Source: Ifrita kowaldi (lineage: Eukaryota > Chordata > Aves > Passeriformes > Cinclosomatidae). Taken from it: DNA of 64,000 bases. The DNA is taken from NCBI GenBank assembly GCA_013398055.1, contig VZRS01007674.1, positions 126,653-190,652 of the forward strand, read 5' to 3'. A model generated the notes under the pieces. The model did no database searches. It was not told where the DNA came from and was given only the letters and a program-made list of their open reading frames with translations. Positions 23,962 to 36,000 of this stretch are shown here, piece after piece. Numbering within the stretch: position 1 is the stretch's first letter; each line of letters begins with the position of its first letter. Position numbers and translations under genes: made by a program.

Positions 23962-25269
23962 TTCACAGTATTTTCAGGTGTTTTTCCAGAAGCTGATCTT
24001 GTTTGTATTACCTTGCAGAAAATAAAAAAGACGCAACACTGGAAAGTAGAAAAAGTCTTCATGAAAGTTTACTGCACCTTCTTTGAATGATGAAATACTT
24101 TGTTTTTTTTAAAAGCTTGCAAGGAAAAGCCCTTCCCAAGGACTTCATAAAACTTTGTAATCCTCAGTCTGTATAATGACAGATAGAGGGGGAAAAACAC
24201 TTTAATGACCCAGAGGCCATCAAAGTTACTTATCCAAATAAAGATCAGTTGGATGAGGTCTGTTACCCAGGATAAGTGATAAGAATAAGGTGCTCGGTAC
24301 AAGTGCTTTGAACAAGTTATGCCTTCTTCCCCCTGCAGCATCAAATAGTTATGGTGTAACCGTGGCTTCCTCCTCCAAAGAGTTTTGTTCTGGGTTTGAC
24401 AATTCTGTCTCAGTGGTGGGAAGGGAACTTTTTGTGAAACTTGTGTTTACTTCGTAGGAGTCAAAGTTGTGTACAAAATTTCAGTCTGCTTTGTGAGGCA
24501 GTGGCAGCAGCTGAAAGTGTAGGTAGTATATTTATACTGGATTGTAGTGATGCTGAGTAAGTGTGTCCAGATAAAAGGATTTCCCCAAACTGGGACATAT
24601 TTACTCCCAAGAATTTTAAAAGCATACTAATAATTTTCTATTCATGTACAACCTAGCATTGAAATACAGAAAAAGAGCAGAAGGAATCAAGATGGAGTGA
24701 GAGAGTGCAGTGGTTATGTCTGGTCTGACAGATGCTACATGTTCTCGTAAGCCTAGTTTCTAAAGCAAAGGAAACTTTGGATAAACAACTGATGATATCT
24801 AAATTTTCATTAATCTTGCTCATTAATCTCTGTGCGTCTGTTGCAACTACCTTTGCATGCTCCTCTAAAATATGTCTATTGTCTCCTTTTCAAGGATTCT
24901 TTCTAACAGAAATGCCCTGAAGAAGTGAGTCAGTAAAGTAGTCACCAAAACTTCCCTAAATACCAACCATCTCATGGTGGGTAAATACTGATGTAAATTA
25001 GTGGGACTGATGATAACTTGCTTTATTTCATTATTTCAAACTTTTTCTTGACATTTTATTACTGTTCATTTGGAATCAGATTATAAAACCTTTCTAGCAA
25101 GCTTGTCATGTGATTTTTCTGTCCAATCAGTAATTAATGATGGTGATAGCTGAAGCAAAGATTTCAAATTCTTCTGTATTTTCTAATCATATTTAGTCCT
25201 AAATTTTTTGGTTGGTGTTTCCTGCAAGTAAGATGCTGTCATTTATTGCATTTACTACTACACGCTGAA
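23520..25269. repeat. Copy A of a 1750-bp exact direct duplication
   Basis: Every base I compared by eye is the same as in 25417-27166, at a constant offset of 1897. The copy contains the second half of the CR1 plus about 1.3 kb of unique flanking sequence, and ends with CACGCTGAA directly before the single N at 25270. The open frames carried by the two copies (starting at 23872/25769, 24344/26241 on the minus strand, and 24732/26629) translate identically. Complete identity over non-coding DNA points to a very recent event or an assembly artefact. Confidence 0.93.
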
Positions 25270-25270
25270 N
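25270..25270. other. Single-N assembly gap at duplication junction
   Basis: One ambiguous base lies exactly between the end of copy A (CACGCTGAA) and a CR1 fragment starting AGCCTTATGAGG. A lone N at a duplication boundary is typical of two contig ends joined without overlap resolution. The true sequence and length here are unknown. Confidence 0.9.
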
Positions 25271-25858
25271 AGCCTTATGAGGAGTTTCTGAGGTCACTTG
25301 GTCTGTTCAGCCTGGGGAAGAGGAGACTGAGGGGTCATTGCAGTTACAGCTTCCTCATGAGGGGAAGAGGAGGGGCAGGCACTGATCTCCTCTGTGGTGA
25401 CCAGCAAGAGGACTCAGGGACAAAAGAATGGTGAAAGTTCTTGAGGGGAAGCCTTATGAGGAGTTTCTGAGGTCACTTGGTCTGTTCAGCCTGGGGAAGA
25501 GGAGACTGAGGGGTCATTGCAGTTACAGCTTCCTCATGAGGGGAAGAGGAGGGGCAGGCACTGATCTCCTCTGTGGTGACCAGCAAGAGGACTCAGGGAA
25601 ACGGTGCCAAGTTGTGTCATGGGGGGGTTATGCTGAATATCAGGAAAAAGTTTTTCACCCAGAGGGTGGTTGGGCACTGAACAGGTTCCCCAGGGCAGTG
25701 GTCACAGCAGCAGCCTGACAGAGTCCAAGAAGTGTTTGGACAGTGCTCTCAGACACATGATGTGATTCTTGGGGTGTCCTGTGCAGGGCCAGGAATTGGA
25801 TGTGATGATCCAGATGGGTTCCTTTGAACTTGGCTTATTTTATTATTCTGTGATTCTG
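25271..25858 (+). mobile_element. Second CR1 copy produced by the duplication, with an internal 179-bp tandem repeat
   Basis: Bases 25271-25420 match 23553-23702 exactly. The sequence then jumps back to CAAAAGAATGG and runs through the CR1 3' half to its ATTCTG end at 25858. As a result 25271-25420 and 25450-25599 are identical 150-bp direct repeats with a period of 179 bp. The jump lies at a shared 5-bp AGGGA (23519-23523 and 23698-23702). This is a copy of the CR1 at 23310-23961, not an independent insertion, and encodes only the same dead protein fragment. Confidence 0.9.
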
Positions 25859-27166
25859 TTCACAGTATTTTCAGGTGTTTTTCCAGAAGCTGATCTTGTT
25901 TGTATTACCTTGCAGAAAATAAAAAAGACGCAACACTGGAAAGTAGAAAAAGTCTTCATGAAAGTTTACTGCACCTTCTTTGAATGATGAAATACTTTGT
26001 TTTTTTTAAAAGCTTGCAAGGAAAAGCCCTTCCCAAGGACTTCATAAAACTTTGTAATCCTCAGTCTGTATAATGACAGATAGAGGGGGAAAAACACTTT
26101 AATGACCCAGAGGCCATCAAAGTTACTTATCCAAATAAAGATCAGTTGGATGAGGTCTGTTACCCAGGATAAGTGATAAGAATAAGGTGCTCGGTACAAG
26201 TGCTTTGAACAAGTTATGCCTTCTTCCCCCTGCAGCATCAAATAGTTATGGTGTAACCGTGGCTTCCTCCTCCAAAGAGTTTTGTTCTGGGTTTGACAAT
26301 TCTGTCTCAGTGGTGGGAAGGGAACTTTTTGTGAAACTTGTGTTTACTTCGTAGGAGTCAAAGTTGTGTACAAAATTTCAGTCTGCTTTGTGAGGCAGTG
26401 GCAGCAGCTGAAAGTGTAGGTAGTATATTTATACTGGATTGTAGTGATGCTGAGTAAGTGTGTCCAGATAAAAGGATTTCCCCAAACTGGGACATATTTA
26501 CTCCCAAGAATTTTAAAAGCATACTAATAATTTTCTATTCATGTACAACCTAGCATTGAAATACAGAAAAAGAGCAGAAGGAATCAAGATGGAGTGAGAG
26601 AGTGCAGTGGTTATGTCTGGTCTGACAGATGCTACATGTTCTCGTAAGCCTAGTTTCTAAAGCAAAGGAAACTTTGGATAAACAACTGATGATATCTAAA
26701 TTTTCATTAATCTTGCTCATTAATCTCTGTGCGTCTGTTGCAACTACCTTTGCATGCTCCTCTAAAATATGTCTATTGTCTCCTTTTCAAGGATTCTTTC
26801 TAACAGAAATGCCCTGAAGAAGTGAGTCAGTAAAGTAGTCACCAAAACTTCCCTAAATACCAACCATCTCATGGTGGGTAAATACTGATGTAAATTAGTG
26901 GGACTGATGATAACTTGCTTTATTTCATTATTTCAAACTTTTTCTTGACATTTTATTACTGTTCATTTGGAATCAGATTATAAAACCTTTCTAGCAAGCT
27001 TGTCATGTGATTTTTCTGTCCAATCAGTAATTAATGATGGTGATAGCTGAAGCAAAGATTTCAAATTCTTCTGTATTTTCTAATCATATTTAGTCCTAAA
27101 TTTTTTGGTTGGTGTTTCCTGCAAGTAAGATGCTGTCATTTATTGCATTTACTACTACACGCTGAA
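25417..27166. repeat. Copy B of the 1750-bp exact direct duplication
   Basis: Same sequence as 23520-25269, with no difference seen by eye. Identity begins at the AGGGA microhomology and ends at CACGCTGAA (27158-27166), after which unique sequence AGTCACACAG follows. Only one copy may exist in the real genome. Confidence 0.93.
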
Positions 27167-29092
27167 AGTCACACAGAACTTGGATCTGTTCACTAGCAAA
27201 TAATATTGTCGCCAGGATTTTTCTTTTTCATTATTCCAGGTTTTGGAAGGGACAGGTCTTCCTATGCGGCTTTGAACCTCTTAAGTCAGTTTTGTTACTT
27301 TTGTTGAAGGCCACTCCTGGAAAGCTTTCTGTTTGTTCTCCTGCCTTGGCTAGCGGGGTTGTTAAAACAGGGGTACAGCTGTTCATATGTATAAATGGGA
27401 AAAAATATTTTGAACACAGCCTAAATCCCTTCAAAGCCTGCTACTTCTCTGCTGAGCCTACATATTACATGAGCAGTAGGCTTTCCCCAGAAATGGGTAG
27501 GACTTCCAAGTTAGTGCTAGGGTTAGATATTGTGGTAGTGTGGTAGCAGACTCGGAGAATACTCTGGACAGGCTCTGGCCATGTCCACTGGGAGCAGCTC
27601 CTTTTTCTGCTCTGGAAGGTGGAGCAGTTGAGGAGAAGAAGGAAAGAGCACATGATCAAGGAGAAAACAGGCGGAGATGAGTAGCACGTGACAGAACTGA
27701 ACTTGGCACAGTAAGAGAAATGTGAACCAGAAGAATCTGCCAAACGCTCTGCCAATGTTGGTTGTGTGGGTGGGAGCTCAGGTGCAGGTGCAGTGTCCAT
27801 TCTCTACAAGGGACAGACATACAATTGCCCATTATAGTTAAAACAGAAAAGGAAGTGTAACTTGCTCAAATAAGGGCTAAAAGGACTCTGCAAGTGAAGA
27901 GTCAGGTGGGCAAAGATGATCACGATGAAAAATTGATTAGGGACATATTGGGATACTACTAAAGCAGAGTGTTACATAGAAAATGAATGCCATGAAAAAC
28001 ACTAGAAAGAGTGTAGTTTTAATAACAGAATACAACTGCATTATGTTTTGCAGATGTCTGCTGGAGTATTTACTCTCCCACCTGCAAGATTTCCTACCAA
28101 CATTAAATCTGAGAAGATATGAAAAGATGCTGCCAGTAAGTGTTCTTTTTAGCAAAATAAAACTAATACTGATCTATTTATCTCTAATGTAGTGCCCAAA
28201 ATGTATTTGGTGTGTGAAAGGTCTGAGACATCCTCAGTGTGCATTTTACCACATTGAGCACCAGGCTTTGGCCAAATCCTATTTATGTTGGTGGGGTGTT
28301 TCTGTTGAGTCAGATTTCTCTAGGAATGCACCTCATCATATTCTCTCATAATATTTGATGTTAGCTTTTAAGATCAGCTCCAGTAGCATAGTCTGACAAA
28401 TGATAGGAATCAAGTCCTTATCCACCAATTTTTAAATATTCAGGTATCAATACTGAATTTTGACCATTGTTTCCATCCTCTCATATCACCTACAGGAATG
28501 CCAAGTAACTTCATACTACGACTCCAAATACTGTAGTTTGTTTCTAATGGTTCTTCAAGACTGTGAAATGATTTATTAAAACAGGATCTGTATCAGGGAG
28601 ATTACAGATCAGAAGTATTCTGATTAAAATATTTGGCAGTCCATGTTTGCTTTAAGATACGTTAAGAGACTAAAAGAATGATCTAGAAAAAAAGAAGTTA
28701 CTGTAATGACTAAAATATTTTTCTCTTAAGTTTTTCTAAGAACTTTTTCTAAATTATACATTTTACCTCTTCAAAGAATTAAGGAATTACATAAACACCT
28801 GCGTATTTTCCCTTGCAGAAAATCCTACAGTACTGCCAAATGAATTCCAAATAAATCCTTCCTGTTTTTCTGTCTCATTGTGTATCATGGTGATAGCTAG
28901 CATGCCATCCAGATCATTGCTTCAACCAGTTAGTTTATTTTCTGGGTAGCTTATATCTAAAAGACATGTCATGAAATTGAAACTGTAGCAAAAACTTATA
29001 ACCTCGATGTAAATTACTGGTCTTTGAAAAATTATTACAGTTGCCCCTAACCTAGTATGTATCATTTTTTCGGGTCTCACAAACCCACCTAC
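27167..29092. other. Non-coding block, no gene recognised
   Basis: AT-rich. The antisense 111-codon frame at 27465-27800 and the others show no domain. No repeat family recognised. Confidence 0.55.
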
Positions 29093-29120
29093 ATTTAGGT
29101 GTCATGAAGGCCACCTAAAT
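29093..29120. other. Perfect 9-bp stem with 10-nt loop
   Basis: ATTTAGGTG (29093-29101) pairs with CACCTAAAT (29112-29120). The AGGTGYCTAAAT wording and the following 150 bp recall old reptile/bird interspersed repeats that carry paired TAGGTGCC/GGCACCTA motifs, but I cannot assign a family. Confidence 0.4.
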
Positions 29121-29452
29121 TTATAAAGGGCTCTGAGTTATCTCAAGGTATTTACAGAAGTGTACCTAAACTTGTGTTGCCTAGATTCAATGCAACAAAC
29201 TTTGGAGCATGTGGTCACACTTTAAAAGACTTCTGCAGTTCATCAAGAAGCCGAGGCTTTGACCATGTGTCCCTAGGTGACTGGTTAGGTAATATTTGTG
29301 TACCTCTACAGAAAAATAATATGTTTGTGTGGAGAAGTGTGTAAATATTAGGTATTATGGCTATTGTTTATCTTTTTGCAACTGACATAATCTGTTTAAT
29401 TGTTGAATGTATTTATTGGTCACTAAATCAGCAGTCCCCTCTTCTTCTGCAG

Positions 29453-29562
29453 TGTCTGAGGACCTTACATTTCCTGAGAAGGAGGAACTCTGTACTGTCC
29501 TCTTTTAATGGGAAGGACTTGGATGCTGCACTAAGACTTATCTCTTCACCTCTCATGAGCAG
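29453..29562 (+). other. Exon-like segment between good splice sites (candidate only)
   Basis: A pyrimidine-rich acceptor (CCCCTCTTCTTCTGCAG, ending 29452) precedes 110 bp that stay open in one + frame and end at GAGCAG|GTATGC, a fair donor with GT at 29563. In that frame the segment encodes about 36 residues including LHFLRRRNSVL and KDLDAALRLISSP, which I do not recognise. The frame is open well beyond both splice sites (29357-29713), which weakens the evidence that the boundaries are selected. It could be an exon of an unknown gene or long non-coding RNA, or chance. Confidence 0.15.
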
Positions 29563-30095
29563 GTATGCTGACCTTTGCCACACAGGGCTGTGCTATGGCC
29601 TGCAGGGAGGGTTCCTGCAGCCATCCCAGGGTCCCCATACCGTGCCCTTATGTAGCACGGCTGCGTGGTACACAAACTGCACATGGGCACATGGGGGCCA
29701 CTGGGTTTTCTAAGGGGAAGCTTCTGTGGGGAAGCTTTGGCCCATCCATCTTCTCTCCTAAGGAGCTCAATACACCAAACCCAGAACTAATCTGGGCACC
29801 CACCACGCCTGGGGAAGAGAGTCTGCCATGTCATGCAAGACACAAAACTGGGTTTTCTTCAGGCTTGCAGCAAGGCTGGGACTGTGCAGGACTTTGCAGG
29901 CTGTCTGTCCCTGTTGGCTGAGAGGGGCAGGGGTGTTTGCTGGCTAGCATTCCTCCTGCCCAGCTGCTGGTGGCTCCAGGGAGTGACACTCTTGCTGGTG
30001 CCCCCCACACCCTCATGTTGCCCTGGGCTGGCTTCCTCTGGAAGGCAGCACTGGGCTGTCTGCAGCCATTGGGCCTGCCTCCTGAAATGAGGCAT
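29563..30095. other. GC-rich block with overlapping open frames on both strands
   Basis: This block is clearly richer in G and C than its surroundings and is open in several frames (29565-29921, 29833-30090 and 29937-30248 on +, and 29831-30095 on -). High GC lowers stop-codon frequency, which explains simultaneous open frames without a gene. No domain is recognised in any of them. A GGGGAAGCTT motif occurs twice near 29714-29740. Confidence 0.4.
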
Positions 30096-33000
30096 TTCTC
30101 CTCTATCTCAGCAGAACTTGGTTTAATTTGGGTGGCGAGTGTTTACAGATTATACCCTCTACTTAATAATGCCTCCGTGACAGCTGTTTTGTCCAGCTAT
30201 CACGATGGCGTAAATGTTTTTAACCAAAGAGCCTTGGACACCTACTAACATGGTACACTTTCTCATGTGTTTGCCAATTTGCTCTTTATTTGTCTAGGAA
30301 ACTAGCTGAATTCATAATGTATATTTTTTTTCTCTCTAATTCTGTTTCAGAGTAATGTTTAATCCACTACTTAAAGCAGCTTTTTCATTCTCTTCTCTGT
30401 AATAAATTACTAAACTGAAAGAAATGGAACTAAGATCCTGTAGCTTAAATTCGCTGAGCTTTTGTTTTGAGGTTGAACAGTGAATCTTAGAAAGCTTGTT
30501 TTTCATTTGTCCTGAAACCTTGCCCCTCCTGCCTCCTTCTTTTCATGCCAATAAAAGGTAACCAGAGACAGCTGGGGGCTCTCTTTCTGCCTCCCTGGAA
30601 TGAGAGTGTCTTCTGAATGCCTCTTTCATGTACCTGCACAAACCGTGCTCTACTAAACCGCTACGACCGAGGTTCCCAAAGGTTGAATAGGTTTTCATTG
30701 CCTGCATTTCTGGTCTGAAGCAGACTGAGAGAAATGAGTGTTAAGTAAACGCAGTGGCAGCCCTGCCAGCGTCAGCATTCCAGCCTGCAGTGTTGCTCCG
30801 GACCGGGACACTGCCGGCACAGACTTCTGCACATCCAGCTGTCAGGGGGTTGTTTTACTTGCTAGCAGTTGAAAAGAAGAGGGATGCAAGGCAGAGCAAA
30901 GAGTGGCGAGTCTAGTTTTTATGAGGCTGTTTATTTTTTCTGTAACAAGTGTGTGGTGCCTTATGGATGTTGAATGGGAATTTAATACAGTGATAAAGTA
31001 AAATTGTAAACTTACCAAGCCTGTTTTCAGCTGCCTTTGTTCTGCACCTCTAAGCATCTGCAGAAAACATGTTCAACAGCACTCAGACACTTCTGTGAAT
31101 TTATATGTGATCTTATTCAGCACCTTCTGCAGGGAACCAATCACCTTGCTGCAGTTGATTGAAGTTAATAGAAAATGAAGGTGTCTGTCTGTCTTTCCAT
31201 ACCAGGCCTTTTGTGTGTGAAGTCAGTGCTCACAGGCTTTTAAGTGAAAGCAGAGGTTTATTTTCAGTTTTATGTCATGAGCATTGTACAAATTCTATGT
31301 TGCAGTTTAAAGATCAAGATATAGGAAACACTGATATTTGACAACAGAGGGGTATGTATCAGGGCAAATTTCAAACACCGTAACGTCTAGCTAACAGTGG
31401 AATTTACACACGGAAGGATTGTGCATTCATAACTTGCTAATAACAATGTGGGGGTATTGTCTGTTGTAGCAGGCAAAAGAACCTGCACGGCATGAATTAG
31501 GGCTTTGTTTGCACAAACACCTAGGCATTGTGTAGGCAGGAAAATTTTCCCCCTTCTACCAAAATAACCTTATTCCTTTACCACACGTAGGCACTCATCA
31601 ATTCAAGACCTTCCCATGTAAAAACAGTTTTATTCAGGAGTGAGAATGTGTGCTTAAGTAGTTATCTTGCAGTAAATACAGCATGGCGTATGCAGATCCT
31701 TCCACCTTACTTTCTTCCAGTTGCTGCTCCATGACCTAGAGATGTTACTCCTGCCCCAGCTGCTTGTTCAAGGTCTTTTGCTGGGTGATGCCATCCCCAT
31801 AGCTCTGGCATGTATCTGAGGTACTGCCCTTCCTGTTTTGCTTTCCCTGAGCTGGTGGCTGTAGATGCAATGAGGGCATCTTGAGACATGTCAGGATTAT
31901 CTAGTTAGGGTGCCTACCATGGATGTACTAATGATGGCCAGAGTAGTGCAGTGGCGATGGTAGTGTCAACTTCTCAGCCTAATATGTGTTATATTATGAA
32001 GAAGATGACAAGTTAAAAGGATCTACAAGTTAGTGTAGGTGTAACTGTAGAAGTATTAAATGCAGTGCATAAATTGCTCTGCAGTAGTCCTGTGTCACCC
32101 ATGACCTGTGGCAGACACAGTGGGCAGGCACGCAGAGATGTCCTGCAGTGGAGGTGGGCAGGAGGGCTGGTTGAGCAGAGAGACAGCAGGTGTGTAGCAA
32201 GCAGCCCCACCAAACCTGGGCAGGCATCTCCACCGTGCCCTGCAGCACCATGACTTCTGTGACTCAGACTTCAGCTGCACGTCAGCACGATTCTGGATGC
32301 TCAGAAACATAAGCTAGAGAAGAGTAACTCGCCCTAATAATGTTCAGCATGAGTTCTTAGAGCATCTGAAGTAATGGTTACAAAAATATGTGTGTAGAGT
32401 TGCTAGTGTTCAACTGCTGGTCCCAGAGGAAAATTCATGTGCACACTTCAGAGTGACCATGGATGAAGAATGCAACAGCTTTTTGGAAATGGGATGTAAA
32501 ATATCTTTAGAGGGACAGCTTCTCTGTATACTCAGAATCAGGCCTAATACACCTTGGATTTAAGGTAATGGCAACTATAATTTCCTGAAAATGAAGACCC
32601 TTTTCCTCTTTCCCCCTTTTTATTCTTGCATGTATATGTTACAACATCATTGGGAAGCAGTGGTTTGTTGTTTTTTTTTTTTTTACTCCTGATCGATGGT
32701 GCAGTGTTATTTGATTAGTCATTATTTTTAGTTTTGTATGTAGCTGTTTGTCAGTTTATTGAAATGAACTGCCATCCGGGCACCCTGATCAAAGCAAAAA
32801 GCATGAAAACCCACGTGTTGCACTTTTGAGAGCAACAACAATGGCGCTAACCTTTCACCCTTGACTTTCTTTTAACCCTAATTTTGAAAGACAGTAGCAA
32901 ACAATTCAGCTAACTTCTTAAGCAAAAGAATATTCAAACTAGCTCGATTGTAATGCAGCGCTCTTTTCAAGTGAATGGAAGGTCTCGGAGTAATGCATAC

Positions 33001-36000
33001 AAATACAGAGGCTGGGTAAGTTCATTACTTTGGAGTTTCTGGGGTAGTAATAGCAGTGAAATGGTTAAAAGGCTGACTTTAAAGTGGTCACAATTAGGCT
33101 TCAAAGTTAACACCCCACCCCACTGAGATGAATGGGAGCAGTCGACATTTCTTAGTGCTATTGTTTCAGTCTGGCTTGCTATAGCTTCTAAAATAAGACA
33201 ACAGTACATCTGTTTACATTCTGCTTCCGCAAACCCAGATGGGCTAGAAACTTCATTGTTTTTTAAGTGGAAGCTTGGATTCTGGAGAATACAGCAATAT
33301 CCACAGGGTATCTGTAGGAAGAAGAGCTAAAAGCCGCCTTAATCACAGACATATCCCCCTCCTTTGTAAACTTCTATTGTCCCAGGACAAATCTGTAAAC
33401 CACGGGGGGAAAAATAAAGTAATATATATTTGAAGTACTTTTTACTTGCAACATGACATGCACACAATAACTTCTCATCAAGTCCCTAGCGTGCAAATTT
33501 TCATAAATGGATGCAGTGTTTTGAACTTTTTTCTCTTTTAGTAGTTTGTAGAAGATAAAGGTCGTGCTTTTACTGGATGTGGTAACTTCTCTTAAGCCTC
33601 TCCTAACGGAAAATCCTTGTCTCTAGAGAAGCTGGAGTTACACCCAGGAGAGTTTGAGACCAGGTGTCACTTTGTGTTCACGTGGGTAGAATCCTTTAAT
33701 TTACTTCCAAGAGCGATACAAGAAGAAGTAAGATTTTTTTGAGAGGAATATCTTGCATTTTTCTGATACTATCATATGGCAGCTGCATTAGCTGGGGTAA
33801 GATCTTTAGGAGCTGGAATGGTTTAATAAAGGTGCAAGTGGGGCCAGAATTTGGAGCAGATGGTCTCTATTACCCCATGCCTCAGTTCGTGTAGGGAGTA
33901 CACAGTGTCCTCTCAGACTTTTGTTGATGGGTCTGCACAGTGGCAAACTGCCCTCAGTAGCAGCCAGAACCCTATGAGAGCTTCTCTGATAAAAGCGAGC
34001 CATTAGATATGCTTAGGCTGTAGATTGAAGCCAGCTGTGAATCTGTCGGAAAGATTTTCCTCATTGTGCTTTCATCAGGGTGGAAGGTTTGCGGCTTGTT
34101 TTGCATATATATGTATTTTGGGCTTCATTGCTGTGACTTTGCAAGTCCTAGAGCCTGCCAGTGATAAGAGCTCTCATGCATACAGGCTCCTTTTGTATGC
34201 TGGCACTCCGAGACCCTGCCTTCCTTTTGCCCATGGACAACACAGCTTGTGCATGGGAAGTGCCATTGTGGGCTCTCCCAAATGGTGTCTCCCAGATTTC
34301 AACCCTGGGTGAATTGGATGGTGAAGGCAGGCGTGCAATCTGTGGTTTGGGCTCATGAAACTTGTTTCCTGCCCAACTTCAAGCTGCATTTTCATCTGAC
34401 TACAAAATACAGTGGTCCTGAGCCTCGATAGGCCTCCGGGTTGTCTGAGACATCTGTGGGCATTTCAAGAGTGCAAACTGTTTCCTCTCTTGTTCTTCTC
34501 CTCAGTTCCTGTGTTACGTGGAAGCGTGCAGCAATCTGGTCCAGATGAAGAAAATACCTGAGAAAACCCAAGAGGAATATTGGCTTTGAAAGTTTCTCTC
34601 ATGAGATTGTTTTAACTTTCTATTAAAAAAACTGCTTTAAAAATAAAATAATGTCAAATCATGCTGGGAAAACCAATTCCAATGCGATAAAACTCCTACA
34701 GTGTGAAGTAAGAACCACTCAATTCAACTGCAAGGGGAAGGGCATGTTATTTAATCAAACAGACGGTTAGAGAACAGCATCAAATGTGCATTTGTTATAT
34801 TTGTTTCCATTTGTTCTAGTCCATATCTGACTGTGGATTTCCTCAGTATTACATAGACTTGTGTATCTTGTGGAAGAAAATAGGTGTCCTAACAGACCGT
34901 TCAAATATAGTTAAAATGACTTCGGCAAGGCTACAGTAGGTCAGTGGGTTAGGAGATGTTTTGCCCAGTTCTGTATATTTTAGTTAGCAAACTGGCCTGT
35001 CCCCCTGTATTACAGCAGCATTGTGACACCTAAATATTCAGAAGCCTAAGCTTTGTATGCCAACAGATCGTTAGAGCGTTTTTTGAATAGACCTTAAGAA
35101 AATACTGCTATAGCTTCTTTACTAGTTGTGCCCTAACCTGCTTTTTGCCTCATAATCAAGGGTGATTTTGACAACAGAATTATCTTCTAGGGGATATAAA
35201 ATACCAGGGATTGAAAGGGACAGATCTGGACAGGGCAGGAATTTGCCAGCAGGATGACGTTCTAAAGCAACTTCCGAAAAATCAACGTTATGAAAAGAAA
35301 TTAATTTTTTAAATATTGTGCTCTTTTATATTTCTTTTAGAAAAGCAAACAAAGCCTTTCATTATAAGACTATTTAGTTTTGAATAAATTGTGCATTTCC
35401 CTTTTGTGGTGTATTTCTTTACTCAATTTATATTTTGCATGCCTATTGCTCCCAGTCTCCTTACTGGTCTGAGCTTGCTTGCCAACTGGTATTGGCCACT
35501 AAGCATCAGTATCATAGTTTTCTTTGGGCAGCTTGGTACATTATGGCAGTCACTGTCCCACAGAAGAGGATGAAGGATGCAGACGGCCACTCCTGTGGGT
35601 CTCATGAGAAATGCAACAGGAAAAGAGCCCAGCAAATTGAAACAATGTTTTTCTATTCATGAATACCAAAAAAATGGAATGTCTTCCCAGAATAACCCTG
35701 AAGTTTTATTTCTTATTGAAAATTCTTTTAAAAAGCCATAACAGAATGAAACAGTTGATATTTACTTAATCATCACAAGTTAGGAAAAAATATTGAATAA
35801 AAATATGTTTTATAGGATTAAATTTCCATATTTTTTCAACTCTTATTATGATAAGGTTGTACAAGGATTAATTTTATTCTTCTTTGTCTCATCCTTTTTC
35901 CATCCTAGACAATGAAAATAGTTTAATCTAACAGTTTTTACATTGTGGTCTGTGCACCAGAGCTGGCTTGTAAAACTTTTTCTTTCAGTGGTTTTATTGT

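Noticed and set aside
25246..25718. Two further + frames resembling the CR1 protein, as if three CR1 genes were present
   Set aside because: They are partial repeats of the single CR1 at 23310-23961 created by the duplication and the 179-bp tandem repeat, not independent elements.
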